Source: Actinomycetota bacterium (lineage in GTDB: Bacteria; Actinomycetota; Acidimicrobiia; Acidimicrobiales; Ilumatobacteraceae). Taken from it: a stretch of 64,000 nt of DNA. The notes beneath the pieces are model-generated. The model did not search any database, was not told where the DNA came from, and worked only from the letters and a program-made list of their open reading frames with translations. The position numbers were made by a program, and so were the translations under genes. The stretch's first letter is position 1; each line of letters starts with the position of its first letter. The stretch is from assembly GCA_947454105.1 (NCBI GenBank), contig CANGIP010000001.1, positions 1-64,000 of the forward strand, read 5' to 3'. Of the stretch, positions 7,584 through 17,093 are shown piece by piece.

Positions 7584-8984
7584 TCAGCCGACGGAGCCTT
7601 CCATCTGGAGTTCGATGAGACGACTCCATTCAACGGCGTATTCCATTGGCAATGTACGAGTCACGGGCTCAATGAATCCGTTCACGATCATGCCCATGGC
7701 CTGTTCTTGCGACAAGCCGCGGCTTTGCAAATAGAACAACTGCTCATCAGCAATCTTTGACACGGTTGCTTCGTGGCCGATCTGTGCGTCCTTCTCGCCA
7801 ACTTCCATGTATGGGAAGGTACGGCTTTCGCTTTGATCATCAAGAATGAGCGCGTCACACTGCACGTGGCTCTTGCATCCGTATGCGCCTTCGTCAACAC
7901 GCACGAGTCCGCGATACGCCGTGATTCCGCCGTCTTTGCTGATTGATTTCGACACGATCTTTGATGTGGTTTCGGGAGCAGCGTGCACCATCTTGGCGCC
8001 CGCATCTTGATGTTGGCCTGCACCGGCATAGGCAACGCTCAATACTTCGCCAGTTGCCTTTGGTCCGACCAAGTACACACTTGGGTACTTCATGGTGAGC
8101 TTTGAACCGATGTTGCCGTCGATCCATTCCATGTGGCCTTCTGCTTCAACACGAGCACGCTTGGTAACCAAGTTGTACACGTTGGGCGACCAGTTCTGAA
8201 TCGTTGTGTAGGTCACGTGAGCGCTTGGCTTCACGATGATTTCAACAACGGCCGAGTGCAGCGAATCGCTGGTGTACACCGGAGCTGAACAACCTTCGAT
8301 GTAGTGAACCTTCGAACCCTCGTCGGCGATGATGAGCGTGCGTTCAAATTGTCCAGCGTTTTCAGCGTTAATGCGGAAGTACGCCTGCAACGGCATTTCA
8401 CATTCAACGCCCGGCGGAACATAGATGAATGATCCACCCGACCACACTGCGCTATTCAAAGCCGAGAACTTATTGTCCCCTGGCGGAATAACTGTGCCGA
8501 AGTACTGCTTGACCAATTCGGGATACTCGCGCAATGCGGTATCCATATCGCAAAACAAGATTCCCTGTTCTTCAAGTTCAACACGGTTGCGGTGGAACAC
8601 CACTTCACTTTCGAACTGCGCAGTCACACCAGCCAAGTACTTACGCTCGGCTTCGGGGATACCCAACTTTTCGTAGGTTGCCTTCATCTGCTCGGGAAGG
8701 TCGTCCCACTCATTAACTTGGGCATTCGCTGGACGTAGGTAATAAAAAATGTCTTGGAAGTCGATGTCGGGCATGTTGTTGGCGAACCACGGCGACATGG
8801 GTTTCTTCTCGAACAAGTTCAGGCTGCGCTCACGGAACTGCGTCATCCACTTGGGCTCGCCCTTCCACCACGAAATCTGGTCGACGACGGGCTTGCTCAG
8901 ACCTTTTTCGGGTTTGAAGGCGTACTCAACATCATCGCTCCAACCGAGCGAGTACTTGCTGAGATCAAGATCGAATGATGTCAT
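7584..8984 (-). CDS. sufB: SufB, Fe-S cluster scaffold subunit
   Basis: The 466-residue protein is a full-length SufB, the main scaffold on which the SufBCD complex builds a cluster. Landmarks include the N-terminal [18 protein letters not shown], the central [18 protein letters not shown], and the core [20 protein letters not shown] ending in [17 protein letters not shown] tract lies a few bases before the ATG at 8984. It is separated from sufD and sufC by three small genes, and it has its own upstream operator. sufS, sufU and a regulator are not in this window. Confidence 0.97.
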   Translation of the reverse strand: MTSFDLDLSKYSLGWSDDVEYAFKPEKGLSKPVVDQISWWKGEPKWMTQFRERSLNLFEKKPMSPWFANNMPDIDFQDIFYYLRPANAQVNEWDDLPEQMKATYEKLGIPEAERKYLAGVTAQFESEVVFHRNRVELEEQGILFCDMDTALREYPELVKQYFGTVIPPGDNKFSALNSAVWSGGSFIYVPPGVECEMPLQAYFRINAENAGQFERTLIIADEGSKVHYIEGCSAPVYTSDSLHSAVVEIIVKPSAHVTYTTIQNWSPNVYNLVTKRARVEAEGHMEWIDGNIGSKLTMKYPSVYLVGPKATGEVLSVAYAGAGQHQDAGAKMVHAAPETTSKIVSKSISKDGGITAYRGLVRVDEGAYGCKSHVQCDALILDDQSESRTFPYMEVGEKDAQIGHEATVSKIADEQLFYLQSRGLSQEQAMGMIVNGFIEPVTRTLPMEYAVEWSRLIELQMEGSVG

Positions 8985-9035
8985 TGGGGGGACTCCAAAG
9001 AACGCAGGATTCGCTGGTCACGAACCCTCTAACTG

Positions 9036-9058
9036 AATTAACACTACGGCGATAGTAA
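9036..9058. promoter_or_regulatory. Palindromic operator in front of sufB
   Basis: On the minus strand the site reads TTACTA, six bases, TAGTGTTAA, ending about 52 bases before the sufB ATG. It agrees at about 20 of 23 positions with the site in front of sufD, including the CGCCGTAGT core. Two independent suf transcripts sharing one operator-like element is strong evidence that a single factor controls both. Confidence 0.72.
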
Positions 9059-9111
9059 CAATTATCCACGCCGATTGATAGACCCGGCTCAGAAATTTCA
9101 AGCCACTCGAC

Positions 9112-9381
9112 CTAAGTGCTCGCCGTGAGCTCTCCGACTGGCTGAGCAGGTAGTTCGATGAAAATGCACTCCCCTGGGCAGGCCTCGGCGGCGTCGACGA
9201 CTGCCTGATAATTCTTGATGGGCACCCAAGCCAAACTGCCCGACCCACCAGGGTCGTTCAGGGCCACGCCAGCCTCGGCGACATAGGCAATGCCATCTTC
9301 AAGTTGCACGAAGGCATCGGGGCAATGGTCGAGACACAAGCCGTCTCCGGTGCACAAGTCTTGGTCGATCCACACCCGCAT
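9112..9381 (-). CDS. Ferredoxin with Asp at the second cluster-ligand position
   Basis: This is an 89-residue single-cluster ferredoxin. The ligand motif is C-T-G-D-G-L-C-L-D-H-C-P near residues 10-21, with a fourth cysteine in ACPGEC. The position normally held by the second Cys is Asp. The arrangement matches Pyrococcus-type ferredoxin, where Asp is an exchangeable ligand of a [4Fe-4S] cluster; related actinobacterial ferredoxins carry [3Fe-4S]. I placed the start at the ATG at 9381 because the longer frame adds unrelated residues and overlaps ptrB. The partner enzyme is unknown; the downstream sulfite reductase is one candidate. Confidence 0.9.
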   Translation of the reverse strand: MRVWIDQDLCTGDGLCLDHCPDAFVQLEDGIAYVAEAGVALNDPGGSGSLAWVPIKNYQAVVDAAEACPGECIFIELPAQPVGELTAST

Positions 9382-9412
9382 CGCCGAGCACGATAACGGC
9401 AGGACACTCAAA

Positions 9413-11473
9413 GTGCCTGATCGGGCGTACTCTCGGATCGTGCCTTTTGACTCTCGCGGCCCTGTCGCCAAAAAACTTCCCCACGTTCTCAGTCGTCCGA
9501 CCGGCGACGTGGATGATCCCTATTACTGGATGAGCAACCGCGACGATCCCGACACCATCGCCTATCTCGAGGCCGAGAACGAAAACTGTGAAGCTTGGTT
9601 CGCTCCGCATACCGAATTAGTGGAGACACTTTTCAGCGAGATCAAATCGCGTATTCAAGAGACCGACGAAAGTGTGCCGACTCTTAAAGATGGTTGGTGG
9701 TACGCCACGCGAACCGAAGAAGGTTTGCAGTATCCCATTCATTGCCGTGGAACTTCACGTGAGACCGCAACGGCGACAACCATCTTGGACGAAAATGTTC
9801 TCGCTGACGGCCACGAGTATTTCTCGCTGGGTTCATTTGATATCAGCCCCGATACGCACTTACTGATCTGGTCAAGTGACACCGATGGCAGCGAACACTT
9901 CACGATGCGTATTCGTGATTTACGCACCGGGCTTGATCTTGCTGATGAGATTGAAGACACTTCTTGGGCAGGAACAGCTTGGAGTGCTGATTCACAGTTC
10001 ATCTTTTACGTCACCTACGACGAACAAGAACGACCAAGTACGGTCTGGCGTCATCAAATTGGCACCTCGCAAAAACAAGATGTCAAAGTTTTCGAAGAAA
10101 CCGATGAACGTTTCTATGTTGGCATTGACCTCACGCGCAGTGGTGAGTGGATAGTTATTGATGCCGATAGCAAAACTTCAAGCGAGACACGCCTGATTTC
10201 GGCTCACAGTCCCCTCGACCAACCGGTCGTGGTCCGCGAACGTCGCGAAGATGTTGAGTATCACATTGATCACTGGGGCGATCGCTTCATTGTGCTCACA
10301 AACGAAGACGCCATTGATTTTCGAATCATGCAAGCGTCCGAGTCACAACCATCTGAATGGACCGAACTGATTGCCCATGTTGAAGGCAATCGCATCATGC
10401 GCGCCGACTGCTTTGCTACCCACCTCGTGATTCACGAATGGGTCAATGCACAACCACGACTACGCATCATGCTTCGCGATGGCTCAATGCAACCAATTGA
10501 TCTCGGCTCAGCACCTCATGATGTTGAACCTGATAGCAACCCCGAATGGAATACTGAGTGGTTGCGATTTGTCACCGAAAGTATGGTGACTCCATCAACT
10601 GTGTGGGAACAAAACATTGCGACTGGTGAGCGCAACATGCTCAAGCGATCGCCCACACCAAATGTTGACTTGGGGGCTTACGAAACAGTTCGAGCTTGGG
10701 CTACATCGCCTGACGGAACCAAAGTTCCGTATGACATCGTGCGATTGAAATCTGCCCAGGCAACTGGTGATGCACCATGCATGGTCTACGCCTACGGCAG
10801 CTACGAGGCATCAATGCCGCCGTGGTTTAGCGTTGCTCGCTTGTCTCTTGTTGATCGCGGTTGGACTTGGGTTCTTGCTCACCCACGAGGTGGTGGCGAA
10901 ATGGGAAGGCGTTGGTATATCGATGGCCGCCTTGAGAAAAAGCGAAACACATTCGATGACGTCAACGCTGTCGCCGATGATGTGATTGCTTCGAGTTGGG
11001 CTAATTCACAACGAGTTGCAGTACGCGGCGGAAGTGCTGGCGGATTAATGGTTGGTGCGTGCATCAACTTGCGTCCCGAATTATGGAGTGCTGCTGTTGC
11101 CGAAGTTCCATTCGTCGACGTGGTGACAACTATGAGCGATCCTTCTTTGCCTCTCACCGTCACCGAGTGGGAAGAGTGGGGCGACCCGCGCGTTGAACCA
11201 TATGCAACATGCATGTTGCAGTACTCGCCATACGACAACGTCAACGCGCGTGACTACCCAGCAATCTTCGCAAGTGGTGGGCTGAATGATCCACGCGTTG
11301 CATATCACGAACCCGCCAAGTGGGTTGCCAAAATTCGCGAACTTCGAATGAATGACGCACCCTTGTTACTGCGGACCGAAATGGGAGCCGGACACGGTGG
11401 CCCGAGTGGCCGTTACGAACGTTGGCGCGAAGAGGCACGCGTCAGTGCATTTCTTTTAGCGACGCTTGGCTAA
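9413..11473 (+). CDS. ptrB: Oligopeptidase B (S9A serine peptidase)
   Basis: The 686-residue product matches the length and sequence of PtrB, a cytoplasmic serine peptidase that cuts short peptides after Arg or Lys. An N-terminal beta-propeller gates the catalytic alpha/beta hydrolase domain. The nucleophile lies in RGGSAGGLMVG, followed by EVPFVDVVTTM, and the catalytic His in GAGHGG. A conserved Asp lies in SGGLNDPRVAYHEPAKW. I chose GTG 9413 because AGGA sits eight bases upstream and it gives the usual family length. GTG 9440 is the alternative. Only 31 bases separate it from the divergent ferredoxin start. Confidence 0.93.
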   Translation: MPDRAYSRIVPFDSRGPVAKKLPHVLSRPTGDVDDPYYWMSNRDDPDTIAYLEAENENCEAWFAPHTELVETLFSEIKSRIQETDESVPTLKDGWWYATRTEEGLQYPIHCRGTSRETATATTILDENVLADGHEYFSLGSFDISPDTHLLIWSSDTDGSEHFTMRIRDLRTGLDLADEIEDTSWAGTAWSADSQFIFYVTYDEQERPSTVWRHQIGTSQKQDVKVFEETDERFYVGIDLTRSGEWIVIDADSKTSSETRLISAHSPLDQPVVVRERREDVEYHIDHWGDRFIVLTNEDAIDFRIMQASESQPSEWTELIAHVEGNRIMRADCFATHLVIHEWVNAQPRLRIMLRDGSMQPIDLGSAPHDVEPDSNPEWNTEWLRFVTESMVTPSTVWEQNIATGERNMLKRSPTPNVDLGAYETVRAWATSPDGTKVPYDIVRLKSAQATGDAPCMVYAYGSYEASMPPWFSVARLSLVDRGWTWVLAHPRGGGEMGRRWYIDGRLEKKRNTFDDVNAVADDVIASSWANSQRVAVRGGSAGGLMVGACINLRPELWSAAVAEVPFVDVVTTMSDPSLPLTVTEWEEWGDPRVEPYATCMLQYSPYDNVNARDYPAIFASGGLNDPRVAYHEPAKWVAKIRELRMNDAPLLLRTEMGAGHGGPSGRYERWREEARVSAFLLATLG

Positions 11474-11476
11474 GAA

Positions 11477-11851
11477 CTAAGCGAAGATCGTGATGACCGC
11501 GAGTGCAATGAAACCCGCGTTACGCGCCACATGTTGCCAACTCAATGGTTTGCTACTCCATGATCCGAAGCATGCACACACTGGTCGGTGACCATCACGA
11601 AGTTGACGGGCGATCAACAAAGTAAAAATGACAAGCATGCCAAGAGCCAACAAGCCAACTATCTCGGGCGCAATTTGCACAATCAAAAGTGCACCTAAAG
11701 CAATCTCACACCACGGCACAATCGGTGCAATCGCCTTTGGTGCGCCTAACGCTTGGGCTTCAACCGGCCAGCGATGACCCATGGCAATCTTTGAGCCACC
11801 GGCTACGCACATCACTCCCCCAAGAATGACCGAAGCAATAACACCCAGCAT
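11477..11851 (-). CDS. DoxX/MauE-like small membrane protein
   Basis: This is a 124-residue integral membrane protein with about four predicted hydrophobic helices. It shows the MauE/DoxX layout, including an early GGVMCVAGGSKIAMG segment and a C-A-C-F-G motif after the third helix. MauE-type proteins are thought to assist disulfide formation in periplasmic partners, and the paired cysteines fit a redox role. Its stop lies three bases from the ptrB stop, and it starts just after the flavin reductase gene on the same strand, so the two may be co-transcribed. Confidence 0.75.
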   Translation of the reverse strand: MLGVIASVILGGVMCVAGGSKIAMGHRWPVEAQALGAPKAIAPIVPWCEIALGALLIVQIAPEIVGLLALGMLVIFTLLIARQLRDGHRPVCACFGSWSSKPLSWQHVARNAGFIALAVITIFA

Positions 11852-11856
11852 GGAGA

Positions 11857-12369
11857 TCAGGCGGTCGGCATGTTGACCGAGGCAACTTTGCCGCGGAAGA
11901 AAACCATTGCATCGTCAACATCTTCTGCATGTGACATGCCGAGCACACGTCCAACAACAAAGAGATGGTCACCAACTTCGTGCACAACTTCGACAGCGCA
12001 ATCAATCGATCCGATGATGCCCGGAAGAATTGGTGAACCAGTCGCCGATGCAATCCAGTCAACTCCAGCAAACTTGCTCGTTTCACCAGCGGCCGGTTCT
12101 TTAGCAAACTTCCAACAGAGTTCATCTTGACCAGCAGCCAAAATATTCACGCAGAACGAACCAGATTCAGCAATAGCTTGCCAACTCTTTGACGAAGTGC
12201 CGGGCAAGAAACCAACCAACGGCGGATCAAGTGAGACCGACACAAATGAACCAATCGTGATGCCATGAGGAGCACCGACAGCATCGAGACCAGTCACGAC
12301 CGTCACTCCCGTTGGGAAGTGTCCAAGAACATTACGGAAGTGGCGCGCGTCGATCTGCGAATCGGTCAT
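11857..12369 (-). CDS. Flavin reductase-like (FMN-binding split-barrel) protein
   Basis: The 170-residue protein is a flavin reductase-like domain. FRNVLGHFPTGVTVVT at the start, GITIGSFVSVSLDPPLVGF and the SGSFCVNILA segment are the FMN-binding features of the HpaC/NtaB family. Such proteins reduce FMN or FAD with NAD(P)H for a partner monooxygenase. It lies directly downstream of sulfite reductase on the same strand, yet 38 bases apart. A partner monooxygenase is not adjacent. Confidence 0.9.
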   Translation of the reverse strand: MTDSQIDARHFRNVLGHFPTGVTVVTGLDAVGAPHGITIGSFVSVSLDPPLVGFLPGTSSKSWQAIAESGSFCVNILAAGQDELCWKFAKEPAAGETSKFAGVDWIASATGSPILPGIIGSIDCAVEVVHEVGDHLFVVGRVLGMSHAEDVDDAMVFFRGKVASVNMPTA

Positions 12370-12407
12370 AACTGCACCCTAGATCGCTCCGCAGAGATCG
12401 GCAGGTA

Positions 12408-14198
12408 TCAGGTTGCGCACTCCGACTCGGCGACTTCGGCCACGAAGGGTCCGGTCTCGTCGTAGTCGGTGAAATACGCCTCGTCCTCTTCGGGAGTCGG
12501 AATCACGTCAAGGTCGCGCAATCCGTCGGCGATCTTGTCGGGTCCACCAACGCGCTTCATCCATTCGGCAAATGGTTCAGCGGCATTGCGCTCTTCTGCA
12601 AAACGACGAACCACACGAGCCACACCTTCTGGTGCAGTGCGAGCCGGAAGACGTAATGCCTTTTGACCAAAGTGAATCTGTTCGTCACCGACGTACCCAC
12701 CCAGCAAGAGTTGGTAGCCCGGCAGTGAACGACCGTGAGCACGACGCTCGGCACCAAACAATCCGATGTCTGATGCATGGTGTTGACCACAACTATTGGT
12801 GCAGCCCGAAATGTTGATGCGAACTCCACCGACTTCGGCGAGACCTTCCTCTTCGAGTCGTTCGCCAATGGCCTTAGCCAAACCACGTGATTGCGTCACA
12901 GCAATGTTGCAGGTGTCAGCGCCTGGGCAAGCAACGACGTCGCGTGCCAATTCGGCGCCCGGTCGGGCCATGCCAATTGCTTCTAGGCGATCAAACAATG
13001 TGCGCAGTTGTTCTTCTTGCAAACCACGGAACACGACGTTCTGACGATTCGACAAACGAACATCAGCACCAAGTTCACGCTGAATATCAGCAAGTGACTG
13101 GAACTGCGATGCGGTGATGTCACCAAGTGCGGCGTAAGCAACAGCCGAAACGGTGCCCTTGCCTGCTCCGCGAATCACGCTGGCTTGTTCCCAACGTGCG
13201 AACGGATCAGACGAACGCAGCATGACACTCACGCCCTGACCAACTTCGGTCGCAACGATTCCTTCGGCCTTGCCGGCTGGAGCATCACCAGCAGCAATAA
13301 CTTCGGGCGGGATTCCACCCGGCCATGACGATGATGCGGGCAATGTGTGGCGAATCTTGATGACACGACGACGTACTTCATCGATACCGAGTTGATCGAC
13401 AACCCACTTCAGACGGGCACGCAACTTATTGTCACGGTTACCGGTCTGTTCAAAGACGCGCAGCACAGCTTCAACAGTTGGCAACAACTCTTCGCGAGTT
13501 GTGAAATCTTCAAGTGCCAATGCGGGGTGCGGGGTTGCCCCGAGTCCACCAGCGATGTATACGCGGAATCCGACTTCGGTGGAACCGTCTTCACGTTGAC
13601 GAGTTGCGCCAACAACGCCGACGTCGTTGAACATTGCTTGGCCACAGTCGGTACTGCAACCAGAGAAGTTGACTTTGAATTTGCGCGGCAAACGCTGACC
13701 GAGCGGATTACGCACGAAGTGGCGATACACGGCTTCGGCCCATGGAGTGACATCAAGCTTTTCGTATGGGCAAGCACCCGCAAGGTGACACGCCATCACG
13801 TTACGAACAGTGTCTCCACAGGCTTCACGTGACGTGAGCCCAACTGCAGCTAAACGACGAAGCAGATCAGGAACACGAGCAAGTTGAACATAGTGGAACT
13901 GAATGTTTTGGCGGGTCGTGATGTGTCCCCAACCGCGCGAGAACTCTGTTGCGAGCTCTCCCATGAGTTCCATTTGCTCAGGCGTAATGGTGCCGGCGGG
14001 CAACTTAATGCGCACCATCTGATTGGTTCCACCTTGACGCTGGCCGTAGATGCCATTGTTTAAACGCATCACGCGGAAAACGTCTTCACCGATTTCGCCT
14101 GAAAGGTATTGACCGATCGCAATTTCAAAGCGCTCGATATCGCGCATCTGCTCGGCGTCAAGATCACGGGGCTGAGGTGCTGGTGCAATTGTCATCAT
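12408..14198 (-). CDS. sir: Ferredoxin-dependent sulfite reductase (NirA/Sir family)
   Basis: The 596-residue protein has the two repeated ferredoxin-like and siroheme/Fe-S domains of the family. The cluster and siroheme-bridging cysteines appear as C-P-G-A-D-T-C and C-T-N-S-C in the C-terminal half. It reduces sulfite to sulfide using ferredoxin. Nitrite reductases share the fold; the sulfite call rests on its place at the end of cysH-cysD-cysN-met8-cobA. AGGAAAC precedes the ATG at 14198. The Asp-type ferredoxin at 9112 is a possible electron donor. Confidence 0.9.
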   Translation of the reverse strand: MMTIAPAPQPRDLDAEQMRDIERFEIAIGQYLSGEIGEDVFRVMRLNNGIYGQRQGGTNQMVRIKLPAGTITPEQMELMGELATEFSRGWGHITTRQNIQFHYVQLARVPDLLRRLAAVGLTSREACGDTVRNVMACHLAGACPYEKLDVTPWAEAVYRHFVRNPLGQRLPRKFKVNFSGCSTDCGQAMFNDVGVVGATRQREDGSTEVGFRVYIAGGLGATPHPALALEDFTTREELLPTVEAVLRVFEQTGNRDNKLRARLKWVVDQLGIDEVRRRVIKIRHTLPASSSWPGGIPPEVIAAGDAPAGKAEGIVATEVGQGVSVMLRSSDPFARWEQASVIRGAGKGTVSAVAYAALGDITASQFQSLADIQRELGADVRLSNRQNVVFRGLQEEQLRTLFDRLEAIGMARPGAELARDVVACPGADTCNIAVTQSRGLAKAIGERLEEEGLAEVGGVRINISGCTNSCGQHHASDIGLFGAERRAHGRSLPGYQLLLGGYVGDEQIHFGQKALRLPARTAPEGVARVVRRFAEERNAAEPFAEWMKRVGGPDKIADGLRDLDVIPTPEEDEAYFTDYDETGPFVAEVAESECAT

Positions 14199-14238
14199 GT
14201 TTCCTATCTAAAGAATCGTCCGAATAGTCAGTCGCTGG

Positions 14239-14496
14239 TTAGCGACCGACGTCTTCGCCTACTTCACGTAACGCATCATTAATTGCGCCGCGCAAACGAC
14301 GCGCACTATCGGCCGAGAGATGAGCAACAAGCCCAGCTCCTGGTCGACCTAAATCTTCAACTGTCAACACAACTCGCGGAGTTGCATCGTCGTAGTCGTC
14401 ACAAATTGCAATCGCCCACGACACTGGTGTTGCATCTTCAGCACCAGGCGGCAATTCGCTTTCGGTGATGGGCTGATCATCAATCGAGCGACGCAT
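14239..14496 (-). CDS. Small hypothetical protein of the sulfate-assimilation operon
   Basis: This is an 85-residue acidic protein with no membrane segment. It contains SWAIAICDDYDDATPRVVLTVEDLGRPGAGLVAHLS and a basic helix, ARRLRGAINDALREVG. I set the start at the ATG at 14496, preceded by AAAGG; it overlaps the 3' end of cobA by 17 bases, so translation may be coupled. The longer frame to 14565 would overlap cobA more deeply. No function can be assigned; its fixed place between cobA and sir suggests a sulfur-related role. Confidence 0.6.
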   Translation of the reverse strand: MRRSIDDQPITESELPPGAEDATPVSWAIAICDDYDDATPRVVLTVEDLGRPGAGLVAHLSADSARRLRGAINDALREVGEDVGR

Positions 14497-15238
14497 GGCC
14501 AGCCTTTCGTGCCCACGCCGAAGTTCCGGCAGTTGGCGAAAAATCAAATGCTGCGACTTGGCCAATCACGATCGTGCTCGGCGACTCGAGCGGCGCATCA
14601 GCTAGTTCCCCGAGCGTGGTGCGAATTGTGGTTTGCTCGGGACGCGTACCGTAACGAATTGCTGCAACAGGTGTGTCACTCGCCAATCCACCAGACATCA
14701 AACGTGACGCAATTTCGGCTCGTTCAGAAACGCCCATCAACACAACGATGGTTCCACCGACTTGGGCAAGTGCTTCCCAATTGATTGACGTTGCTCCACC
14801 CTTTTCGCGATGACCAGTGACTACTGTGAATCCGACTGAAACATTGCGATGAGTTACCGGAATACCAGCAGCAGCAGGAACCCCGACAGCAGAGCTAATT
14901 CCGGGCACGACGTCGAAAGGAATTCCGGCATCAATTAATGATTGAGCTTCTTCTCCGCCGCGACCAAACACGTACGGATCGCCACCTTTGAGGCGCACCA
15001 CGTTGAGACCTTGGCTTCCTAAGTGGACCAACAGTGTGTTGATCATTTCTTGTGGAGTGGGAAGCCCGGGCTTTTTGCCAACGTCGATGAACTCAACGTC
15101 GGCACGAGCTAAATCAAGAATTGCTTCATCAGCCAAACGATCATGCACGATGACATCAGCTTCAGCAATCAGTCGCGCCGCACGAACCGTGAGCAGTTCG
15201 GGATCACCGGGGCCAGCACCAACTAAGAAAACAGTCAT
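14480..15238 (-). CDS. cobA: Uroporphyrinogen-III C-methyltransferase
   Basis: The 252-residue enzyme methylates uroporphyrinogen III twice with S-adenosylmethionine to give precorrin-2, the first step toward siroheme. The SAM-binding motifs are clear: GAGPGDPELLTVRAARLIAEADVIVHDRL at the start and KGGDPYVFGRGGEE in the middle. It is the stand-alone form rather than the CysG fusion. The next step is encoded by the upstream gene with a 4-bp overlap. The product supplies cofactor for the sulfite reductase. Confidence 0.95.
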   Translation of the reverse strand: MTVFLVGAGPGDPELLTVRAARLIAEADVIVHDRLADEAILDLARADVEFIDVGKKPGLPTPQEMINTLLVHLGSQGLNVVRLKGGDPYVFGRGGEEAQSLIDAGIPFDVVPGISSAVGVPAAAGIPVTHRNVSVGFTVVTGHREKGGATSINWEALAQVGGTIVVLMGVSERAEIASRLMSGGLASDTPVAAIRYGTRPEQTTIRTTLGELADAPLESPSTIVIGQVAAFDFSPTAGTSAWARKAGHASLD

Positions 15239-15846
15239 GCTGTCACCGTTCCTTGCAACGATTCACGCGGGCATGACATATGAATGTTGTGGCTCGCCAC
15301 AATCTTTTCGATGATGGGCTTCCAGTCAATATCTTCGGTGCTACGACCATCGGAGTGAATGAGTACACGCTCTTGCGCCAACTCATTCACAACTTCTTCA
15401 AATTCTGGACCAACTAATGCTTCAAGTTTTTGCCGCATCCACGATGACAGTGCCGGACTGTTGCCGCCAGTCGACACCGTGACCATGAGGTCGCCACGTC
15501 GCACAACTGCTGGCAAGGTAAATGCACAACGCTCGGGATCATCGGCCGAGTTGATCCAGATACCTCGCTCTTCGCAGGTGTCGTAGATCAACTGATCAAG
15601 TTCTCGGTTGCCCGTCGCAGTGATGACCAGACGTTGACCATCAAGATCTGTCAATTCAAATGCGCGCTGATGAAGCGTGACCGGAAGCCCCACAAAATCG
15701 CCGACAACTTCTGGGGCAATCACGGTTACTCGTGCACCTGCTGCCAAGAGTTGTTCGGTCTTACGTAAACCAATACGACCTGCACCAACGACCAAACACG
15801 ACCGACCTTCAAGATTGAGGTTGATCGGGAATTGGTTCTTGGTCAC
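15235..15846 (-). CDS. Precorrin-2 dehydrogenase / sirohydrochlorin ferrochelatase (Met8/CysG-N type)
   Basis: The protein opens with an NAD-binding Rossmann motif, VVGAGRIGLRKTEQLLAAGA, and has the Met8-like TATGNRELDQLIYDTC and GNSPALSSWMRQKLE segments. It oxidises precorrin-2 and, in many homologues, inserts iron to give siroheme. I chose the GTG at 15846 (203 residues), whose G-T-G-A overlaps the cysN stop; a frame from 15876 would overlap cysN further. With cobA it forms a two-gene equivalent of CysG. Confidence 0.9.
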   Translation of the reverse strand: MTKNQFPINLNLEGRSCLVVGAGRIGLRKTEQLLAAGARVTVIAPEVVGDFVGLPVTLHQRAFELTDLDGQRLVITATGNRELDQLIYDTCEERGIWINSADDPERCAFTLPAVVRRGDLMVTVSTGGNSPALSSWMRQKLEALVGPEFEEVVNELAQERVLIHSDGRSTEDIDWKPIIEKIVASHNIHMSCPRESLQGTVTA

Positions 15847-17093
15847 TCGGAGTCTCGAATCATTAACGCGGCGCACGTCATGCCAGTTGCTTCGTCAATC
15901 AAGATGGCCGCACCACCTGGGCGATGGCGGTCGTAGTTATCGATCACCAATGGAACCGAAACATTGAGATGCACGCGGCCAAGATCGTTGAGACCCAAAC
16001 TCTCGGCGGGGCTGTGAGTTGCTGTCGCTACATCGTGTCGCAATTCGATGGCACTCACAAACGCTTTCGCAGTACGGGTCTGATGCTTAATGATCCAACG
16101 ACTTCCAGTTTCGAGTGGCTTGTCCACCATCCACGAAATGTCGGCGATAATCCGGTCTGTCACAATCGGTGCTTCACTAGCCACAACTGCGACGAGAACA
16201 TCGCCACGACCAATGTCAATGTCATCAGCGAGTTGCACGCTGATTGCTTCGCCAGGTTGAGCAGTGTCTTGTGGAACTCCGCCGCGATCAATACCGATCA
16301 CTGTCGACTGCTGACCACCTGGCAACACGCGCAAGAGATCGCCGATTGCGAGCGAACCACCCGTGAGTCGACCTGCAAAACCGCGATAGTCATGATGTTC
16401 AGTTGAATACGGGCGAATGACCCACTGCACAGCAAGTCGTGCACCCACGTTGTGATCGCCAGGAACTTCAATCGTTTCCAACAGGTCTAACAACGGCACA
16501 CCTGTGAACCAAGGCATGTTGGTTGATGCATCAACAACGTTGTCACCAAGTAAAGCCGAGATTGGTAATGGATTCAGAACAACCGGTGCCGGCAATGCCT
16601 GAGCATGAGCCGTCGCTTCGGCAACGATGCGGTGGTACGTGGCTTCATCAAAATCAACGAGGTCCATTTTGTTGACTGCCAAAATCACAAGCTTGACACC
16701 CAGCAAGGAAGCAACAAAGAGGTGCCGGCGAGTTTGTTCGGTCAAACCGTTTCGCGCATCAACCAAAACAATCGCAACATCTGATGCCGATGCACCAGTG
16801 ACCATGTTTCGTGTGTACTGCGCATGCCCTGGCGTGTCAGCAACAACGAATGTGCGCTTCGGTGTCGCGAAATAGCGGTATGCCACATCGATGGTGATGC
16901 CCTGTTCGCGTTCGGCACGTAAACCATCGGTGAGCAACGCGAGGTTCAACGAACCATCGCCGTAACGAGTGCTGGCCTTTTCAACGGCCGACAACTGATC
17001 TTCAAAAACAGTTTTGGTGTCATGCAACAAACGACCAATCAATGTTGATTTGCCGTCGTCAACTGACCCTGCGGTAGCGATACGTAGAACCAT
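15843..17093 (-). CDS. cysN: Sulfate adenylyltransferase subunit 1 (GTPase)
   Basis: The 416-residue protein is an EF-Tu-like GTPase that couples GTP hydrolysis to ATP sulfurylase activity. It shows GSVDDGKSTLIGRLLHD (Walker A), DTPGHAQYTRNM and NKMDLVDF. The length shows that no APS kinase domain is fused at the C-terminus, which fits direct reduction of APS by the Fe-S CysH. The start ATG shares one base with the cysD stop. Confidence 0.95.
   Translation of the reverse strand: MVLRIATAGSVDDGKSTLIGRLLHDTKTVFEDQLSAVEKASTRYGDGSLNLALLTDGLRAEREQGITIDVAYRYFATPKRTFVVADTPGHAQYTRNMVTGASASDVAIVLVDARNGLTEQTRRHLFVASLLGVKLVILAVNKMDLVDFDEATYHRIVAEATAHAQALPAPVVLNPLPISALLGDNVVDASTNMPWFTGVPLLDLLETIEVPGDHNVGARLAVQWVIRPYSTEHHDYRGFAGRLTGGSLAIGDLLRVLPGGQQSTVIGIDRGGVPQDTAQPGEAISVQLADDIDIGRGDVLVAVVASEAPIVTDRIIADISWMVDKPLETGSRWIIKHQTRTAKAFVSAIELRHDVATATHSPAESLGLNDLGRVHLNVSVPLVIDNYDRHRPGGAAILIDEATGMTCAALMIRDSE

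Noticed and set aside
13347-13832. Long antisense frame (161 residues) inside sulfite reductase
   Set aside because: A shadow of a strongly conserved enzyme on the other strand, with no start signal or recognisable domain.
12408-14198. Assimilatory nitrite reductase
   Set aside because: The fold is shared, but the gene closes a cysH-cysD-cysN-siroheme operon and no nitrate genes are nearby, so sulfite reductase is the better call.
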